IMG/VR virus record: IMGVR_UViG_3300024346_010589
Span: 18,064-82,063 of that record
DNA: 64,000 nt
From: a virus
Direction: 5' to 3' (one strand)
Under the pieces are notes generated by a model. It searched no databases. It was not told the origin of the DNA and saw nothing but the letters and a program-made list of their open reading frames with translations. Position 1 is the first letter of the stretch; every line of letters starts with the position of its first letter. Shown in pieces: positions 1 to 7,564 of this stretch. Both the position numbers and the translations under genes were made by a program.

Positions 1-812
1 ACGCAGAACTCATTAAATCGACTAAAGTTCTTGAATAGAAAATTAGTCTCCTGTAGTAAATAGAAATCAACAAGAGCTTCTTTGGCTATTTTTGTCTTAC
101 CGTAAACTTCTTCTAATTTTAACTGCTCCTCCGTTGAGCCTTCTCCTATTTCGTGGCCGGTGCCGCAACCCGGAGGGGCAAAATACCTATCTATTGAAAT
201 AGTATTTGGAAATTGATCCTTGAATATATCCACGAATTTGCTCGAATCAGAAGCTATAAAAAATTTATAATCCTTGCAGGATTTCAAAAAAGCACGAGGA
301 GCGTTAAAGAGTATATCGTCGATCTTTTCTTTATAAAACAATACGGCATCCTTCATTGGGCGAGCGCCTTCAAATCGACTTTTAACTTCCCCGTTGGACA
401 TTCTGGCGTGAACCCCAACCATGTAATTACCTTTGAATTTTTCCCGCACTATATCCTTGACGGTATTAGTTACTGATTCACTGGGCTTAATTCGAGAAAA
501 CGTGTTGTAGAATAACACGGTATCCTCTTTTGATTTTAAGGGGTTTTTGATTTTTACAGTTTTATTTGTATGTTTTTCTGAATCTTTTTTTAATTGATCT
601 ATAGATTCTTCATTAGTTATAATGTTTATATCGGTATCTATAGAGCAGAAGTATTCATTAAATAGGTTTTTTTCACCTTTGCTAGACCAGTGGCCCCGCA
701 AATCTATAAGCATATCTTGCTTTGAATTCTCGCAATGAATTAATGCATTAGTTAAGTGCCATATGGTGTCGCCCCAGCCAGCATCCCAGGAGAAATAATA
801 ATACTTGCTCAT
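1..812 (-). CDS. NodZ/GT23-like fucosyltransferase, C-terminus cut by window edge
   Basis: This frame is open from an ATG at 812 to the window edge, giving 270 codons, so the end of the protein is missing. The N-terminus (SWDAGWGDTIWHLTNAL) resembles the phosphate-binding start of GT-B sugar transferases that handle GDP-fucose. Around residue 130 there is VGVHARMSNGE, close to the conserved 'GVHxRxGD' nucleotide-binding loop of NodZ/FUT8-type fucosyltransferases. It is followed by FIASDSSKFVDIFK and then an ALVDFYLLQET segment, both in the family order. The ATG overlaps the stop of the upstream sulfotransferase as ATGA, so translation is probably coupled. The window also encodes GDP-mannose dehydratase and GDP-fucose synthase, which would supply the donor sugar. 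The fucose specificity is inferred. The GT-B fold and family resemblance are moderately secure. Confidence 0.7.
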   Translation of the reverse strand, partial: MSKYYYFSWDAGWGDTIWHLTNALIHCENSKQDMLIDLRGHWSSKGEKNLFNEYFCSIDTDINIITNEESIDQLKKDSEKHTNKTVKIKNPLKSKEDTVLFYNTFSRIKPSESVTNTVKDIVREKFKGNYMVGVHARMSNGEVKSRFEGARPMKDAVLFYKEKIDDILFNAPRAFLKSCKDYKFFIASDSSKFVDIFKDQFPNTISIDRYFAPPGCGTGHEIGEGSTEEQLKLEEVYGKTKIAKEALVDFYLLQETNFLFKNFSRFNEFC

Positions 813-1609
813 AATATGATTTTCTCACTGCCATATTTATTAAACATTTCTTGATAATTTGGTATTTTACCATAGGCTTTTTTGCCGAATACTCTTCTGT
901 CTGTAGATAGGAAGTTCTCTACGTTGTTTTGATCTATTTCTATGTCTAGGTAGTTTACGATCTTGTCGAACTGAACTAATCTTTCCTCGTAGGTTGATAA
1001 GCCATAAAGATCTTCGTATTTGGAGACGATACTTTCGGGAGGAAGCAATTCGTGGTAGTGGGGTAGGTATTTTTGATACCACGCTACTCTTCTTTTGATT
1101 GGAGCCTCCTCTAGGGAGGTATAGTTAAATGAATCGACTAAACCCTTGTTCTCTTTGTTTTCTCCAAGCTGCCACACTTGAACTTGATTGGCAAGCTGCC
1201 AGGAAATAGCGGGGTAGAATGCGCTCTCCCTGTACTGGAAGATTATTTTTATTCCATGAGCTTGGCAGTAGCAGATAAAGTTTTCGTTCCCCTCTTCCGA
1301 AGAAGTACACCACACATGCTTGACCCCGTCAAATGTGCAAAATAATGAGTCTAGGAAATCCCACAGTTTATCGTTATCTTCTGCAATGTTGTTAAACTTA
1401 TTAAAGTATGGTATGTTTTTGGAGGCAGGCAAGTTGTCTGGAATCATTTTGTGTTGCTTGATAATTTCAGCATACCTAGGGTTGTGATCAAGATCTCCAG
1501 TCAACGAAGAAAGTGGCTCGTGCACAATTCTATCGTTTTTGTTGAGCGCAGAAATCAGACTAGTTGTTCCAGCCCGTTCCTGACCAAATATAACAAATTT
1601 AGAATCCAT
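809..1609 (-). CDS. Sulfotransferase-like protein
   Basis: A PAPS-dependent sulfotransferase would move a sulfo group from PAPS to a sugar or other acceptor. The N-terminus reads FVIFGQERAGTTSLISAL, which matches the 5'-phosphosulfate-binding loop of the superfamily ([QR]RSGT-type P-loop). IIFQYRESAFYPAISWQL in the middle fits the 3'-phosphate-binding strand and helix. The frame is open from a TTG at 1615, but the ATG at 1609 starts just ahead of the loop and is preferred. This leaves an 11-base overlap with the preceding gene. The stop overlaps the next start as ATGA. It is unlike the neighbouring sulfotransferase in sequence, so the two probably modify different positions. The acceptor is unknown. 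Confidence 0.72.
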   Translation of the reverse strand: MDSKFVIFGQERAGTTSLISALNKNDRIVHEPLSSLTGDLDHNPRYAEIIKQHKMIPDNLPASKNIPYFNKFNNIAEDNDKLWDFLDSLFCTFDGVKHVWCTSSEEGNENFICYCQAHGIKIIFQYRESAFYPAISWQLANQVQVWQLGENKENKGLVDSFNYTSLEEAPIKRRVAWYQKYLPHYHELLPPESIVSKYEDLYGLSTYEERLVQFDKIVNYLDIEIDQNNVENFLSTDRRVFGKKAYGKIPNYQEMFNKYGSEKIIL

Positions 1610-2285
1610 AACCAAAGTAATCTAAATCACGAACGAAATGATCTTCTATATATTCACGACTGTAATCAGAGTAGTAATCTCTGTAGCTCTTTTTCTTTTT
1701 ATATTCGGAACTGCTATTTTTTCGCCAGTCATCGAACCCGGAGGAGCTACTAAACCCAAAAACATCTTTTAATGCATAAAGGCATCCCTCTATGTTTTCC
1801 ATTTTATAAAACTTATCAATAGCAATATCTCCATTAATTTTTATGCGGTCAACATAGTTTTCGTAATATCCAGCGTGGAATTTTAGAATAGCTTTTTCTT
1901 CGTAGGCGTATTTGATAAAACCATCAAAGTCATCAGACATATAATACTGGTGAAATTTCTGAACATAAGGCATCATTGGTGATTCTATATTGTTTTCAAC
2001 AAAATAATCAAACTTCCATCCACCAAGATAAGAAAACATTGATACGACTCTATCAAATGGATTACGAACAACTGTGAACTTGAAGTAATCTTCGTAATCT
2101 GGCACGTCTTGCGCGATAGCATTAAGAGCTCTTTCGCAGGTCACGTGATATTTGTCATCATAATCCTGCTGGTTTTGGTTCTTTGCATAATCTGACTCTA
2201 TGTTAGAAAGCAAATAATGCTTTACAAAAGTTCCTGCAGACTTGGGTATGTGAACGTATATAAATTTATGTTCGTGACTATACAT
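1599..2285 (-). CDS. Sulfotransferase, Sulfotransfer_2 type
   Basis: The 228-residue protein opens with FIYVHIPKSAGTFVKHYL, the PAPS 5'-phosphosulfate loop (HIPKxAGT) of carbohydrate sulfotransferases such as heparan 2-O- and chondroitin-type enzymes. Near residue 72 comes FTVVRNPFDRVVSMFSYL, the 3'-phosphate-binding motif (VRNPxxRxxS). Both hallmark motifs are intact, so the enzyme is probably active. The expected substrate is a sugar hydroxyl on a surface or virion glycan. It overlaps the upstream glycosyltransferase gene by 8 bases and the downstream sulfotransferase by 11, which marks it as part of one translationally coupled operon. The specific acceptor cannot be read from the sequence. 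Confidence 0.85.
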   Translation of the reverse strand: MYSHEHKFIYVHIPKSAGTFVKHYLLSNIESDYAKNQNQQDYDDKYHVTCERALNAIAQDVPDYEDYFKFTVVRNPFDRVVSMFSYLGGWKFDYFVENNIESPMMPYVQKFHQYYMSDDFDGFIKYAYEEKAILKFHAGYYENYVDRIKINGDIAIDKFYKMENIEGCLYALKDVFGFSSSSGFDDWRKNSSSEYKKKKSYRDYYSDYSREYIEDHFVRDLDYFGYGF

Positions 2286-3129
2286 CGATACGATCCATTA
2301 CTTCTGGATTTTCTAGATTATCTAAAAGGAACTGCTTTCCGTCTTCCCCGCAAAGGTGACATAGATTGAACGCTTTATTGTCTTCTCCTTTTTGAAAGCA
2401 GGCTTGATAGTTCGCGTTCCAGATCCAGTCTAGAGGTTTATGTTCTTGAAGTATGTCTGTTTTTGTATATGCGTATCCGTACAGATCTTGATCGATGAAA
2501 TCTTTTCTCTCCCCCAATACTTCTAAGACTGGATTATCTATAAGTCCATGGCTCTTTAAAAAGTCAACGAAGTTATATTGATCTGGTAATACCTTGGTCA
2601 TTTTTCTTACAACTTCTCTACCCATGACATAACAACCTAAATTTAAATTGTATTTTGGTATATCTCTGTTTGTTTTTTCATTATGCCAGTATACATTTTC
2701 ATCTTCCGGTATGCTTTTTAAGTATTTCTTTAGGAAAATTTCATTCTTCTGCACAACTGCTGGGTGGAATCCGTATCCCATAACAAAATCGTTTTCCTTG
2801 TAGGCTTCAAAAATATCTGTAGCGTCTTTACTGACAACCATATCAAGATCAAGAAGCGCAAACTTATCATAGCTAGTCTTCATGAATTCATGCAAGAATA
2901 AAATCTTAATAAAGGTGCTCTTCTGGTAGAAGCTAAAGTTGTAATCATCTATTTCTTTGAATGCTGGGAAATCATTCATTGAGATAATCTTGAGGTCGCA
3001 ATTTATCTTTGATGCGTATCTCTCTAGGGACTTTAAGCAGTGTGGCACCCACGCTACATCTTGATAGCCTGGATTTGCAAAATCCGTATCAGAGGGTAGG
3101 TTGTTAATAATATATATTACGTTACTCAT
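2278..3129 (-). CDS. GT-A glycosyltransferase-like protein (GT8-like)
   Basis: The 283-residue protein starts with VIYIINNLP and a segment on a moving subject (HCLKSLERYASKINCDLKII) typical of glycosyltransferases that read a nucleotide-sugar. The key motif is KFALLDLDMVVSKDATDIFE near residue 90. DLD followed by a hydrophobic run is the DxD-type metal and nucleotide-sugar-binding site of GT-A folds, here most like GT8 and related families. A late segment with Trp, His and Cys (NLCHLCGEDGKQF) resembles the C-terminal acceptor region. It overlaps its neighbours by 8 and 4 bases. Donor and acceptor are unknown. Confidence 0.65.
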   Translation of the reverse strand: MSNVIYIINNLPSDTDFANPGYQDVAWVPHCLKSLERYASKINCDLKIISMNDFPAFKEIDDYNFSFYQKSTFIKILFLHEFMKTSYDKFALLDLDMVVSKDATDIFEAYKENDFVMGYGFHPAVVQKNEIFLKKYLKSIPEDENVYWHNEKTNRDIPKYNLNLGCYVMGREVVRKMTKVLPDQYNFVDFLKSHGLIDNPVLEVLGERKDFIDQDLYGYAYTKTDILQEHKPLDWIWNANYQACFQKGEDNKAFNLCHLCGEDGKQFLLDNLENPEVMDRIDV

Positions 3130-4055
3130 ATCATGGTTATTTCTAAATCTTCGTCAATCAAGCCCCAGTTGTCTGGGTTCGGGTTGTCTATCATTTTGTT
3201 TCTGATGTCCAGGTCGTTAGTCTTGCGCTCCCCTTCTTGTTGCGCGTGAGGCTGCGTGGTATCGTTAGATGCTCCTTCAGATCTGTCATGATTTTGATGG
3301 TAAAAATCAGCGTCAATTGATAAACATAAATTATATATATCTTCTTTTGCGGCAATACGATTAAGGAACTCTGTATCCATGCTATTCATGTAAACCAGCT
3401 TTTCATTAAACCCTTTGTTCTCAAGGTAGCATTCTCTGTCAACCATCATAACACCAACTGCACCGCCATAAAAAGGAAAAACTTCGCCGTTTGGCATCAA
3501 TCGGCTATAGTGATTATGCTCGTGACAAATATCAACCTTCCTGGATAATTGTTGATCATATATATAATCCCTAAAAACAGAGTGATGAGATTGATCTTCA
3601 CTTAAATTTCTACGACTACAAAACGCCGCCCTTGGCCAGCTCCAACCATAATCTTTAACTTCATACTCATGGTAGAACCAGTCCATAAACCTTTGACCTA
3701 TCAAGGTGTCTTGATCGATTCTCGCAAAATGTTTGCCCTCCATGTTTCTGAATCCAACATTCATTGCGTGAACCTCTGAGAATGGAGAGTCTCCCTGGTG
3801 CCTGTCAGCTATCTCAGGTGACACGGTAACTATTTTAAGTAGACCTTTAGCTTCTGGGACTAATCTAGAGGATATGGACTCCCTTAAAGAGCCGCTACGA
3901 GAGCACCAATCAACCAGTAGGACTTCGGATTGATCAACAACATTATTCTTTGCAATGATTTCACAGGCATGATTAACTGTGTTGACACAACGGCCAACCG
4001 AATCACCATTATAATTATCATTTCTAGAAACTAATACGTAAGATATTCTTTTCAT
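3126..4055 (-). CDS. GT2-like glycosyltransferase
   Basis: The N-terminus MKRISYVLVSRNDNY is a typical GT-A start (a beta strand followed by a short loop that binds the nucleotide). VLLVDWCSR continues the fold, and HFARIDQDTLIGQRFMDWF near residue 110 supplies the DxD-like site (DQD). FPFYGGAVGVMMVDRECY and the following GFNEKLVYMNSMDTEFLNRI match the acceptor-side motif (an ED-like pair on a helix) of GT2/GT27-like enzymes. The gene has ATGA overlaps on both sides within the glycan cassette. The substrate is unknown. Confidence 0.7.
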   Translation of the reverse strand: MKRISYVLVSRNDNYNGDSVGRCVNTVNHACEIIAKNNVVDQSEVLLVDWCSRSGSLRESISSRLVPEAKGLLKIVTVSPEIADRHQGDSPFSEVHAMNVGFRNMEGKHFARIDQDTLIGQRFMDWFYHEYEVKDYGWSWPRAAFCSRRNLSEDQSHHSVFRDYIYDQQLSRKVDICHEHNHYSRLMPNGEVFPFYGGAVGVMMVDRECYLENKGFNEKLVYMNSMDTEFLNRIAAKEDIYNLCLSIDADFYHQNHDRSEGASNDTTQPHAQQEGERKTNDLDIRNKMIDNPNPDNWGLIDEDLEITMI

Positions 4056-4693
4056 GATCCTGGGACTAATCTTTTAGAGTTAAAACAGAAAACGCGATTT
4101 TGATTAGGCACTGTAACTTGTATACCTCCAATTTCTTTTAACATGTTCATGTGCATAGATCCTGGAGTGGATACGTGCTTTTCAAGATGCTTTAAGCAGT
4201 GAAAATTTATACTATTTCTGTATTGTTTATCTATGTTGTGATTGTATGTATTTGGAACTATGTAAAAAATCTTATTCATCCAGTTAAACGCATCATTTAA
4301 TTTTAAAAGAATATCTTCCGAGTCGGTGACCACAAAGAAATTAGCCTTTCTCGCATTGATTTGAACTTTATTCATTTGCGCGATATAAACATTAATGTCA
4401 CTAACTTTGTCGGCCTCGAGAATAACTCCCCAAGTATGCTCAGTAATCCTTTTATTGATTCTTATTATTTCTTCGATAGCTGTTTCTGGCATAGAGCTAA
4501 GGCTATGAATTTCGTTTTCAAATTTGTAAGATTTGTATTCCATTGTTAGTTCTTTTATTTTGTGTTGTTCAGTGTAGTATTTAAGTGATTGTTCGTAGTT
4601 TAATTCTCTATCTAGGTATTTTAATATTTGAAGGCTTTTATTTTCGTATGCTGTTTTAGCTTTATTTAGTTTTTTTTTAAAATAAGATATCAT
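4052..4693 (-). CDS. Unknown protein in glycan cassette
   Basis: I do not recognise this 213-residue protein. The N-terminal 60 residues are strongly basic and helical (KKKLNKAKTAYENKSLQ), while the rest looks like a compact alpha/beta domain with hydrophobic strands (GVILEAD, FFVVTDS, IFYIVPN). No signal peptide, membrane span or clear catalytic motif is visible. It sits in the overlapping run of glycosyltransferase and sulfotransferase genes (ATGA at its 3' end, TAATG at its 5' end), so a role linked to glycan assembly is the simplest guess. That rests only on position. Confidence 0.6.
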   Translation of the reverse strand: MISYFKKKLNKAKTAYENKSLQILKYLDRELNYEQSLKYYTEQHKIKELTMEYKSYKFENEIHSLSSMPETAIEEIIRINKRITEHTWGVILEADKVSDINVYIAQMNKVQINARKANFFVVTDSEDILLKLNDAFNWMNKIFYIVPNTYNHNIDKQYRNSINFHCLKHLEKHVSTPGSMHMNMLKEIGGIQVTVPNQNRVFCFNSKRLVPGS

Positions 4694-4794
4694 TAAGTTG
4701 GTGGAGCTGGAGGGAGGTCAACCTTATTGACTACCAGTTTTGATAGTTTTTTGACTATTAATTTAGCGGTTTTTTTTATAATTAAAAATGCCAT
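4693..4794 (-). CDS. Small basic 33-residue protein, hypothetical
   Basis: An ATG at 4794 opens a 33-residue frame that begins MAFLIIKKTAKLIVKKLSK and ends with the proline-rich PPAPPT. Its stop overlaps the start of the next gene as TAATG. That overlap, plus regular hydrophobic-basic spacing that could form an amphipathic or membrane-associated helix, favours a real gene. It would be the first gene of the glycan cassette. No Shine-Dalgarno sequence is visible and the protein is too short to recognise. The 118 bases upstream are very AT-rich and contain a TTGACT about 24 bases from the start, but no convincing -10 box. Confidence 0.45.
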   Translation of the reverse strand: MAFLIIKKTAKLIVKKLSKLVVNKVDLPPAPPT

Positions 4795-4912
4795 TGTAAT
4801 CCATAAAGTAAATTAAGCACAGTCAATTATGAATTATTAATTAATTTAAAATCCCAAAGAAATAGAGAAAAATAAAAAATAGTTGAAATCGTACAGAGCA
4901 TCGTTAGTTAGA

Positions 4913-5449
4913 TTACACATTATTGAGTATAAATTTTACTATAATATCTCCCCTTTCTTTTTTGGAGGAGAAGGCCCATAGCCATACATAGCTGTTTCTA
5001 ATGTCAGATATGGTCTTTTCGGTTTTAATTATGCTTGCTTCTATGAATTTAATGTCTGAGAACTTCATTTTATTCAAGTCTATTTTTAAATCTTTAGCTA
5101 TTGAGACTAGTTTATCAATCTTATTTTCTTTTTTTGCCTCTGTTGCTTCTTGGTATGCGTCTAGTTTTTTATCATTATTGGCGACTTTATCTGGGTGAGT
5201 TTCGATTGCTATCTTTCTGTATAAGGATTTAAATTCAGGCGCAACTTCAGGCTCACCCTTCTTTTCTTTATCTTCTTTGAGTTTTTCTAGTGGGTTTTGT
5301 AGGTCGTTTCTACTGCAATAATCACAAACCTCAGAACAAAATATAGGCACTGACTCTTCGTATATAGAGTTAACTTCCGATAACTCGTTATTGAGTTCAG
5401 AACATTTAGCCTTTAGCTTTCTTAGTAGTTTTGATTTATAATCGTCCAA
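4913..5449 (-). CDS. J-domain (DnaJ-like) protein
   Basis: YRKIAIETHPDKV places the invariant HPD tripeptide at residues 85-87, on the loop that stimulates Hsp70 (DnaK) ATPase. The preceding helix (EFKSLYRKIAIE) and following helix (KLDAYQEATEAKK) match helices II and III of a J domain. The first 60 residues form a charged coiled helix with a Cys cluster (C38, C42, C45) that might bind metal. The only possible early start is TTG at 5449, because an in-frame stop lies just upstream and there is no nearby internal Met. A perfect 9-bp hairpin ends five bases before the start. A phage J protein could recruit host DnaK for replication or virion assembly. Which process is unknown. Confidence 0.75.
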   Translation of the reverse strand: MDDYKSKLLRKLKAKCSELNNELSEVNSIYEESVPIFCSEVCDYCSRNDLQNPLEKLKEDKEKKGEPEVAPEFKSLYRKIAIETHPDKVANNDKKLDAYQEATEAKKENKIDKLVSIAKDLKIDLNKMKFSDIKFIEASIIKTEKTISDIRNSYVWLWAFSSKKERGDIIVKFILNNV

Positions 5450-5453
5450 TATA

Positions 5454-5474
5454 CAATATTATAAAATAATATTG
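5454..5474 (-). repeat. Perfect AT-only hairpin before the J-domain start
   Basis: Nine bases (CAATATTAT) are followed by a three-base spacer and their exact reverse complement. The element lies between the stop of the small virion-like gene and the TTG start of the J-domain gene. It could hold the weak start in a structured leader or be a binding site. There is no U-tract, so it does not look like an intrinsic terminator. Confidence 0.6.
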
Positions 5475-5478
5475 ATAT

Positions 5479-5730
5479 TTACCCACTACTAATTTTCAAG
5501 AAATCAGAGCCATCTCTCCATACAGCCCCCCTTACCAAGGGGTCAACAGTAGGAATATTATCATAGTCAAGAATCAAATACCCCAAGCTGGCAGAAATCG
5601 AAGAAATACTTGAGCTAGAAATAGATGATGCGGAAACCTGACCTAGGTCAGACACATCACTGTCTAGGTTCTGGAAGATTCCGCTTTCGCCGCTAGTATT
5701 GCTTAATGTGTATAATGGAACTTTTGCCAT
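5479..5730 (-). CDS. Small Ser-rich virion-like protein
   Basis: This 83-residue protein has a Ser-rich middle (SASSISSSSISSISASLG) and a C-terminus reading DNIPTVDPLVRGAVWRDGSD followed by FLKISSG. That ending matches the 'LPTSDPxVxGxxWxDxGxLKxSxG' pattern I know from many small phage structural proteins and fibre or neck components. No signal peptide or membrane segment is seen. It lies downstream of nrdB, separated by a long hairpin. A virion role is inferred from the C-terminal pattern only. Confidence 0.6.
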   Translation of the reverse strand: MAKVPLYTLSNTSGESGIFQNLDSDVSDLGQVSASSISSSSISSISASLGYLILDYDNIPTVDPLVRGAVWRDGSDFLKISSG

Positions 5731-5753
5731 AATATATATTACACGTAAGAATT

Positions 5754-5821
5754 AAGCGCCTTGAAGATGAATATCAGAATCTTGATCAAACAAGATGATA
5801 GGGTGAATCTCCAGGGCGCTT
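5754..5821 (-). repeat. Extended imperfect hairpin between nrdB and the next gene
   Basis: On the minus-strand RNA the outer arms are AAGCGCC and GGCGCUU (7 bp). Inside a 2x2 loop, GGAGAU pairs with AUCUUC. A terminal stem pairs AUCUUG with CAAGAU, and a short UAUC/GAUA helix lies between them. The whole forms a rod of more than 20 bp ending 24 bases before the next ATG. No U-run follows on the minus strand, so processing, stability or attenuation is as likely as termination. It sits exactly in the gap after the nrdB stop. Confidence 0.6.
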
Positions 5822-5829
5822 TTTAGAAT

Positions 5830-6843
5830 TTAAAAGTCGTCTTCTAGTGAGCCGCTTTGTTGATACTCGCGGACTCTTCTTTCGAAGAAATTACCCATCG
5901 CCTGCACATCAACAACCTCTCCTAGCCAAGGGAATGGGTTTTTATCGCTAGGGAACCTGTAGTCTAATCCTATAGCTTCTAAGCGTCTATTACCAATGTA
6001 ATGCATATAGTCCACGAACATGTCTGCATTCAACCCAAGTATTCCGGTGGGAAGAACATCTTTTGCATAAGCAATTTCAAGGTCAACTGCTTTTTTAATG
6101 TGTTCAATGAATTCCTCTTGAATTTCTTTAGTCCAAATAGAGGGGTTTTGATCAATTAAAGTATTGATGAGATAAGTTCCAAATGCAATGTGAGAGCTTT
6201 CGTCCCTCAATGTATATTTAATCTGATCAGAAACACCCTGTAATTTATTTTGACGACCAAGCGCAAGAAGCATAGCAAATCCACTAAAGAAAAAAGTACC
6301 TTCGCATATAATCCAGTAGGTCAAGAAGTTTCTTAATATAGCCTGCTTGCCCTCAATGCTAGTTGAGTTGAAGTCATTAGAACTAATATCGTCAGTAATC
6401 TGCATCAAGAAGTCATCCTTAGCTTTAATGCTTGGAACATTTTGATAGGCCGCATAGACCTCGTCAATTTCTAAATCAAGACTATCGCATATGTATACAA
6501 CAGTTAGGTTGTGAAGACTTTCTTCAAAAGCTTGACGCAATATATACTGGCGACACTCAGCGTCTGTAATATAACGAAAAGCGGACAAAAGCAAATTATT
6601 GCCAACCAAAGACTCACTTCCTGCAAAAAATCCAAGACATCGTTTGACAAGTAATTTTTCATCTTCTGTAATTTCATTGTTTTTCCATTGAGCTATATCG
6701 TTTTGCATAGATATTTCAGTGGGCATCCAGTTATTTGCACAGCTTTTAAGGAATAAGTCCCATGCATATTTATGTTTATGGGGCAATATTCTGTTTACCC
6801 CGGCGATATTGTCTGTTAAAAGTTCTCCTGTTTTATCTTTCAT
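5830..6843 (-). CDS. nrdB: Ribonucleotide reductase small subunit, class Ic-like
   Basis: NrdB houses the di-metal cofactor that starts the radical needed by NrdA to reduce ribonucleotides. The six metal ligands can be placed at E77 (GSESLVGNN), E108 and H111 (FEESLHNL), E181 (ICEGTFF) and E215/H218 (RDESSHIAFG). The residue four after H111, where class Ia/Ib enzymes keep the radical tyrosine, is V115. All ligand positions differ from the numbering of Chlamydia trachomatis R2 (E89, E120, H123, F127, E193, E227, H230) by exactly 12, which indicates a gap-free match to the class Ic, Mn/Fe type. The acidic C-terminus with a nearby Tyr (REYQQ...LEDDF) fits docking to NrdA. A sigma70-like promoter lies 40 bases upstream. 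nrdA is about 2.2 kb away with other genes between, so the two genes are transcribed from separate promoters. Confidence 0.95.
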   Translation of the reverse strand: MKDKTGELLTDNIAGVNRILPHKHKYAWDLFLKSCANNWMPTEISMQNDIAQWKNNEITEDEKLLVKRCLGFFAGSESLVGNNLLLSAFRYITDAECRQYILRQAFEESLHNLTVVYICDSLDLEIDEVYAAYQNVPSIKAKDDFLMQITDDISSNDFNSTSIEGKQAILRNFLTYWIICEGTFFFSGFAMLLALGRQNKLQGVSDQIKYTLRDESSHIAFGTYLINTLIDQNPSIWTKEIQEEFIEHIKKAVDLEIAYAKDVLPTGILGLNADMFVDYMHYIGNRRLEAIGLDYRFPSDKNPFPWLGEVVDVQAMGNFFERRVREYQQSGSLEDDF

Positions 6844-6882
6844 GTATAGTATAACGAATGCGATTAATAATTAGATCACACA

Positions 6883-6911
6883 ACTATACAACAAAAAACA
6901 AGAAAGGTCAA
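6883..6911 (-). promoter_or_regulatory. Sigma70-like promoter of nrdB
   Basis: On the minus strand TTGACC is followed by exactly 17 bases and TATAGT. The expected start is near 6876, giving a leader of about 33 bases before the nrdB ATG at 6843. No Shine-Dalgarno sequence is visible in that leader. Confidence 0.7.
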
Positions 6912-6922
6912 GCAAAAAAAAA

Positions 6923-7246
6923 TCAAGAACGATTCTTAAATCTTTTAATTAACGACGTTAAATAAGAATAAACTATCGGCCAAAAACAAATAACCATAAC
7001 AATAGTTGACAGTATAGAGAAAACTGCAAAAGGAGTATCGTAGTCTATTGAATTGTTTTTATTAAAAAATTTAATTGATTCATTTTTATCTATAACTTGG
7101 TCTTTATTTATATCAGCTTTATTGAAATCATTAATACTTGGTATAACTTGTTGTATGCTTGTCGGGTTATTTGTGTTTTTACTTTTTTTAAATGTAGAAC
7201 AATTAAGCAAAAAAGGGATAATTAAAATTAATAGATATTTTTTCAT
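6923..7246 (-). CDS. Candidate unimolecular spanin (lipoprotein plus C-terminal TM)
   Basis: The 107-residue protein starts with a lipoprotein-type signal: KK, a hydrophobic stretch (LLILIIPFLL) and Cys16 (lipobox LLNC, slightly atypical at -1). Residues 45-56 form an EF-hand-like loop with D45, N47, D49, D53 and E56. Residues 73-95 are a strong membrane helix followed by a basic tail (KRFKNRS). An outer-membrane lipid anchor joined to an inner-membrane C-terminal helix is the architecture of phage T1-type u-spanins, which fuse the two membranes at the end of lysis. Its start directly follows the stop of the upstream gene, itself coupled to a peptidase gene. A plain lipoprotein or signal-anchored membrane protein remains possible. 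The calcium loop would be unusual in a spanin. Confidence 0.55.
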   Translation of the reverse strand: MKKYLLILIIPFLLNCSTFKKSKNTNNPTSIQQVIPSINDFNKADINKDQVIDKNESIKFFNKNNSIDYDTPFAVFSILSTIVMVICFWPIVYSYLTSLIKRFKNRS

Positions 7247-7564
7247 TTATAAATTGTCTGATATTTTTTTGAGTCTAGTTATTATGTAGTTTAGGTTTAG
7301 TGCATTTATTCTATCTACAACTATATCTCCTTTTTTGGGATGGATTAATGCGCCAGACTCCAGCTCCCCCTCGTGGAGAACATAGGAGATGAAATCATGA
7401 GCGCCGTTATTCTTCAACCAATTCCAGTACATAGATCTTGTACCCATCTTGCAGGAAAGCAGTACGTTTTCAAAATGAAACACTTTACTATACATAGTCA
7501 CGTCCCTGAAACAGGATATCTCGCTGGGTGGTTCGGATAGAGTTGAATCTATGATTAAATTCAT
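7247..7564 (-). CDS. Unknown 105-residue protein
   Basis: I do not recognise this protein. It is a soluble-looking domain of about 105 residues with two Cys and one conserved-looking Trp pair (MYWNWLKNNG), beginning MNLIIDSTL and ending with a basic amphipathic helix (IITRLKKI). Its ATG overlaps the stop of the papain-like peptidase gene by one base (TAATG), and its own stop is followed at once by the start of the spanin candidate. The three genes therefore form a translationally coupled set, which suggests a shared lysis or membrane-related function. Confidence 0.6.
   Translation of the reverse strand: MNLIIDSTLSEPPSEISCFRDVTMYSKVFHFENVLLSCKMGTRSMYWNWLKNNGAHDFISYVLHEGELESGALIHPKKGDIVVDRINALNLNYIITRLKKISDNL

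Noticed and set aside
213-476. Plus-strand open frame of 87 codons
   Set aside because: It lies antisense to the NodZ-like gene, has no family likeness and is an accidental opposite-strand frame.
7003-7020. TTGACAGTATAG as a plus-strand promoter
   Set aside because: It lies inside the spanin-candidate gene on the opposite strand and has no -10 box at a workable distance.
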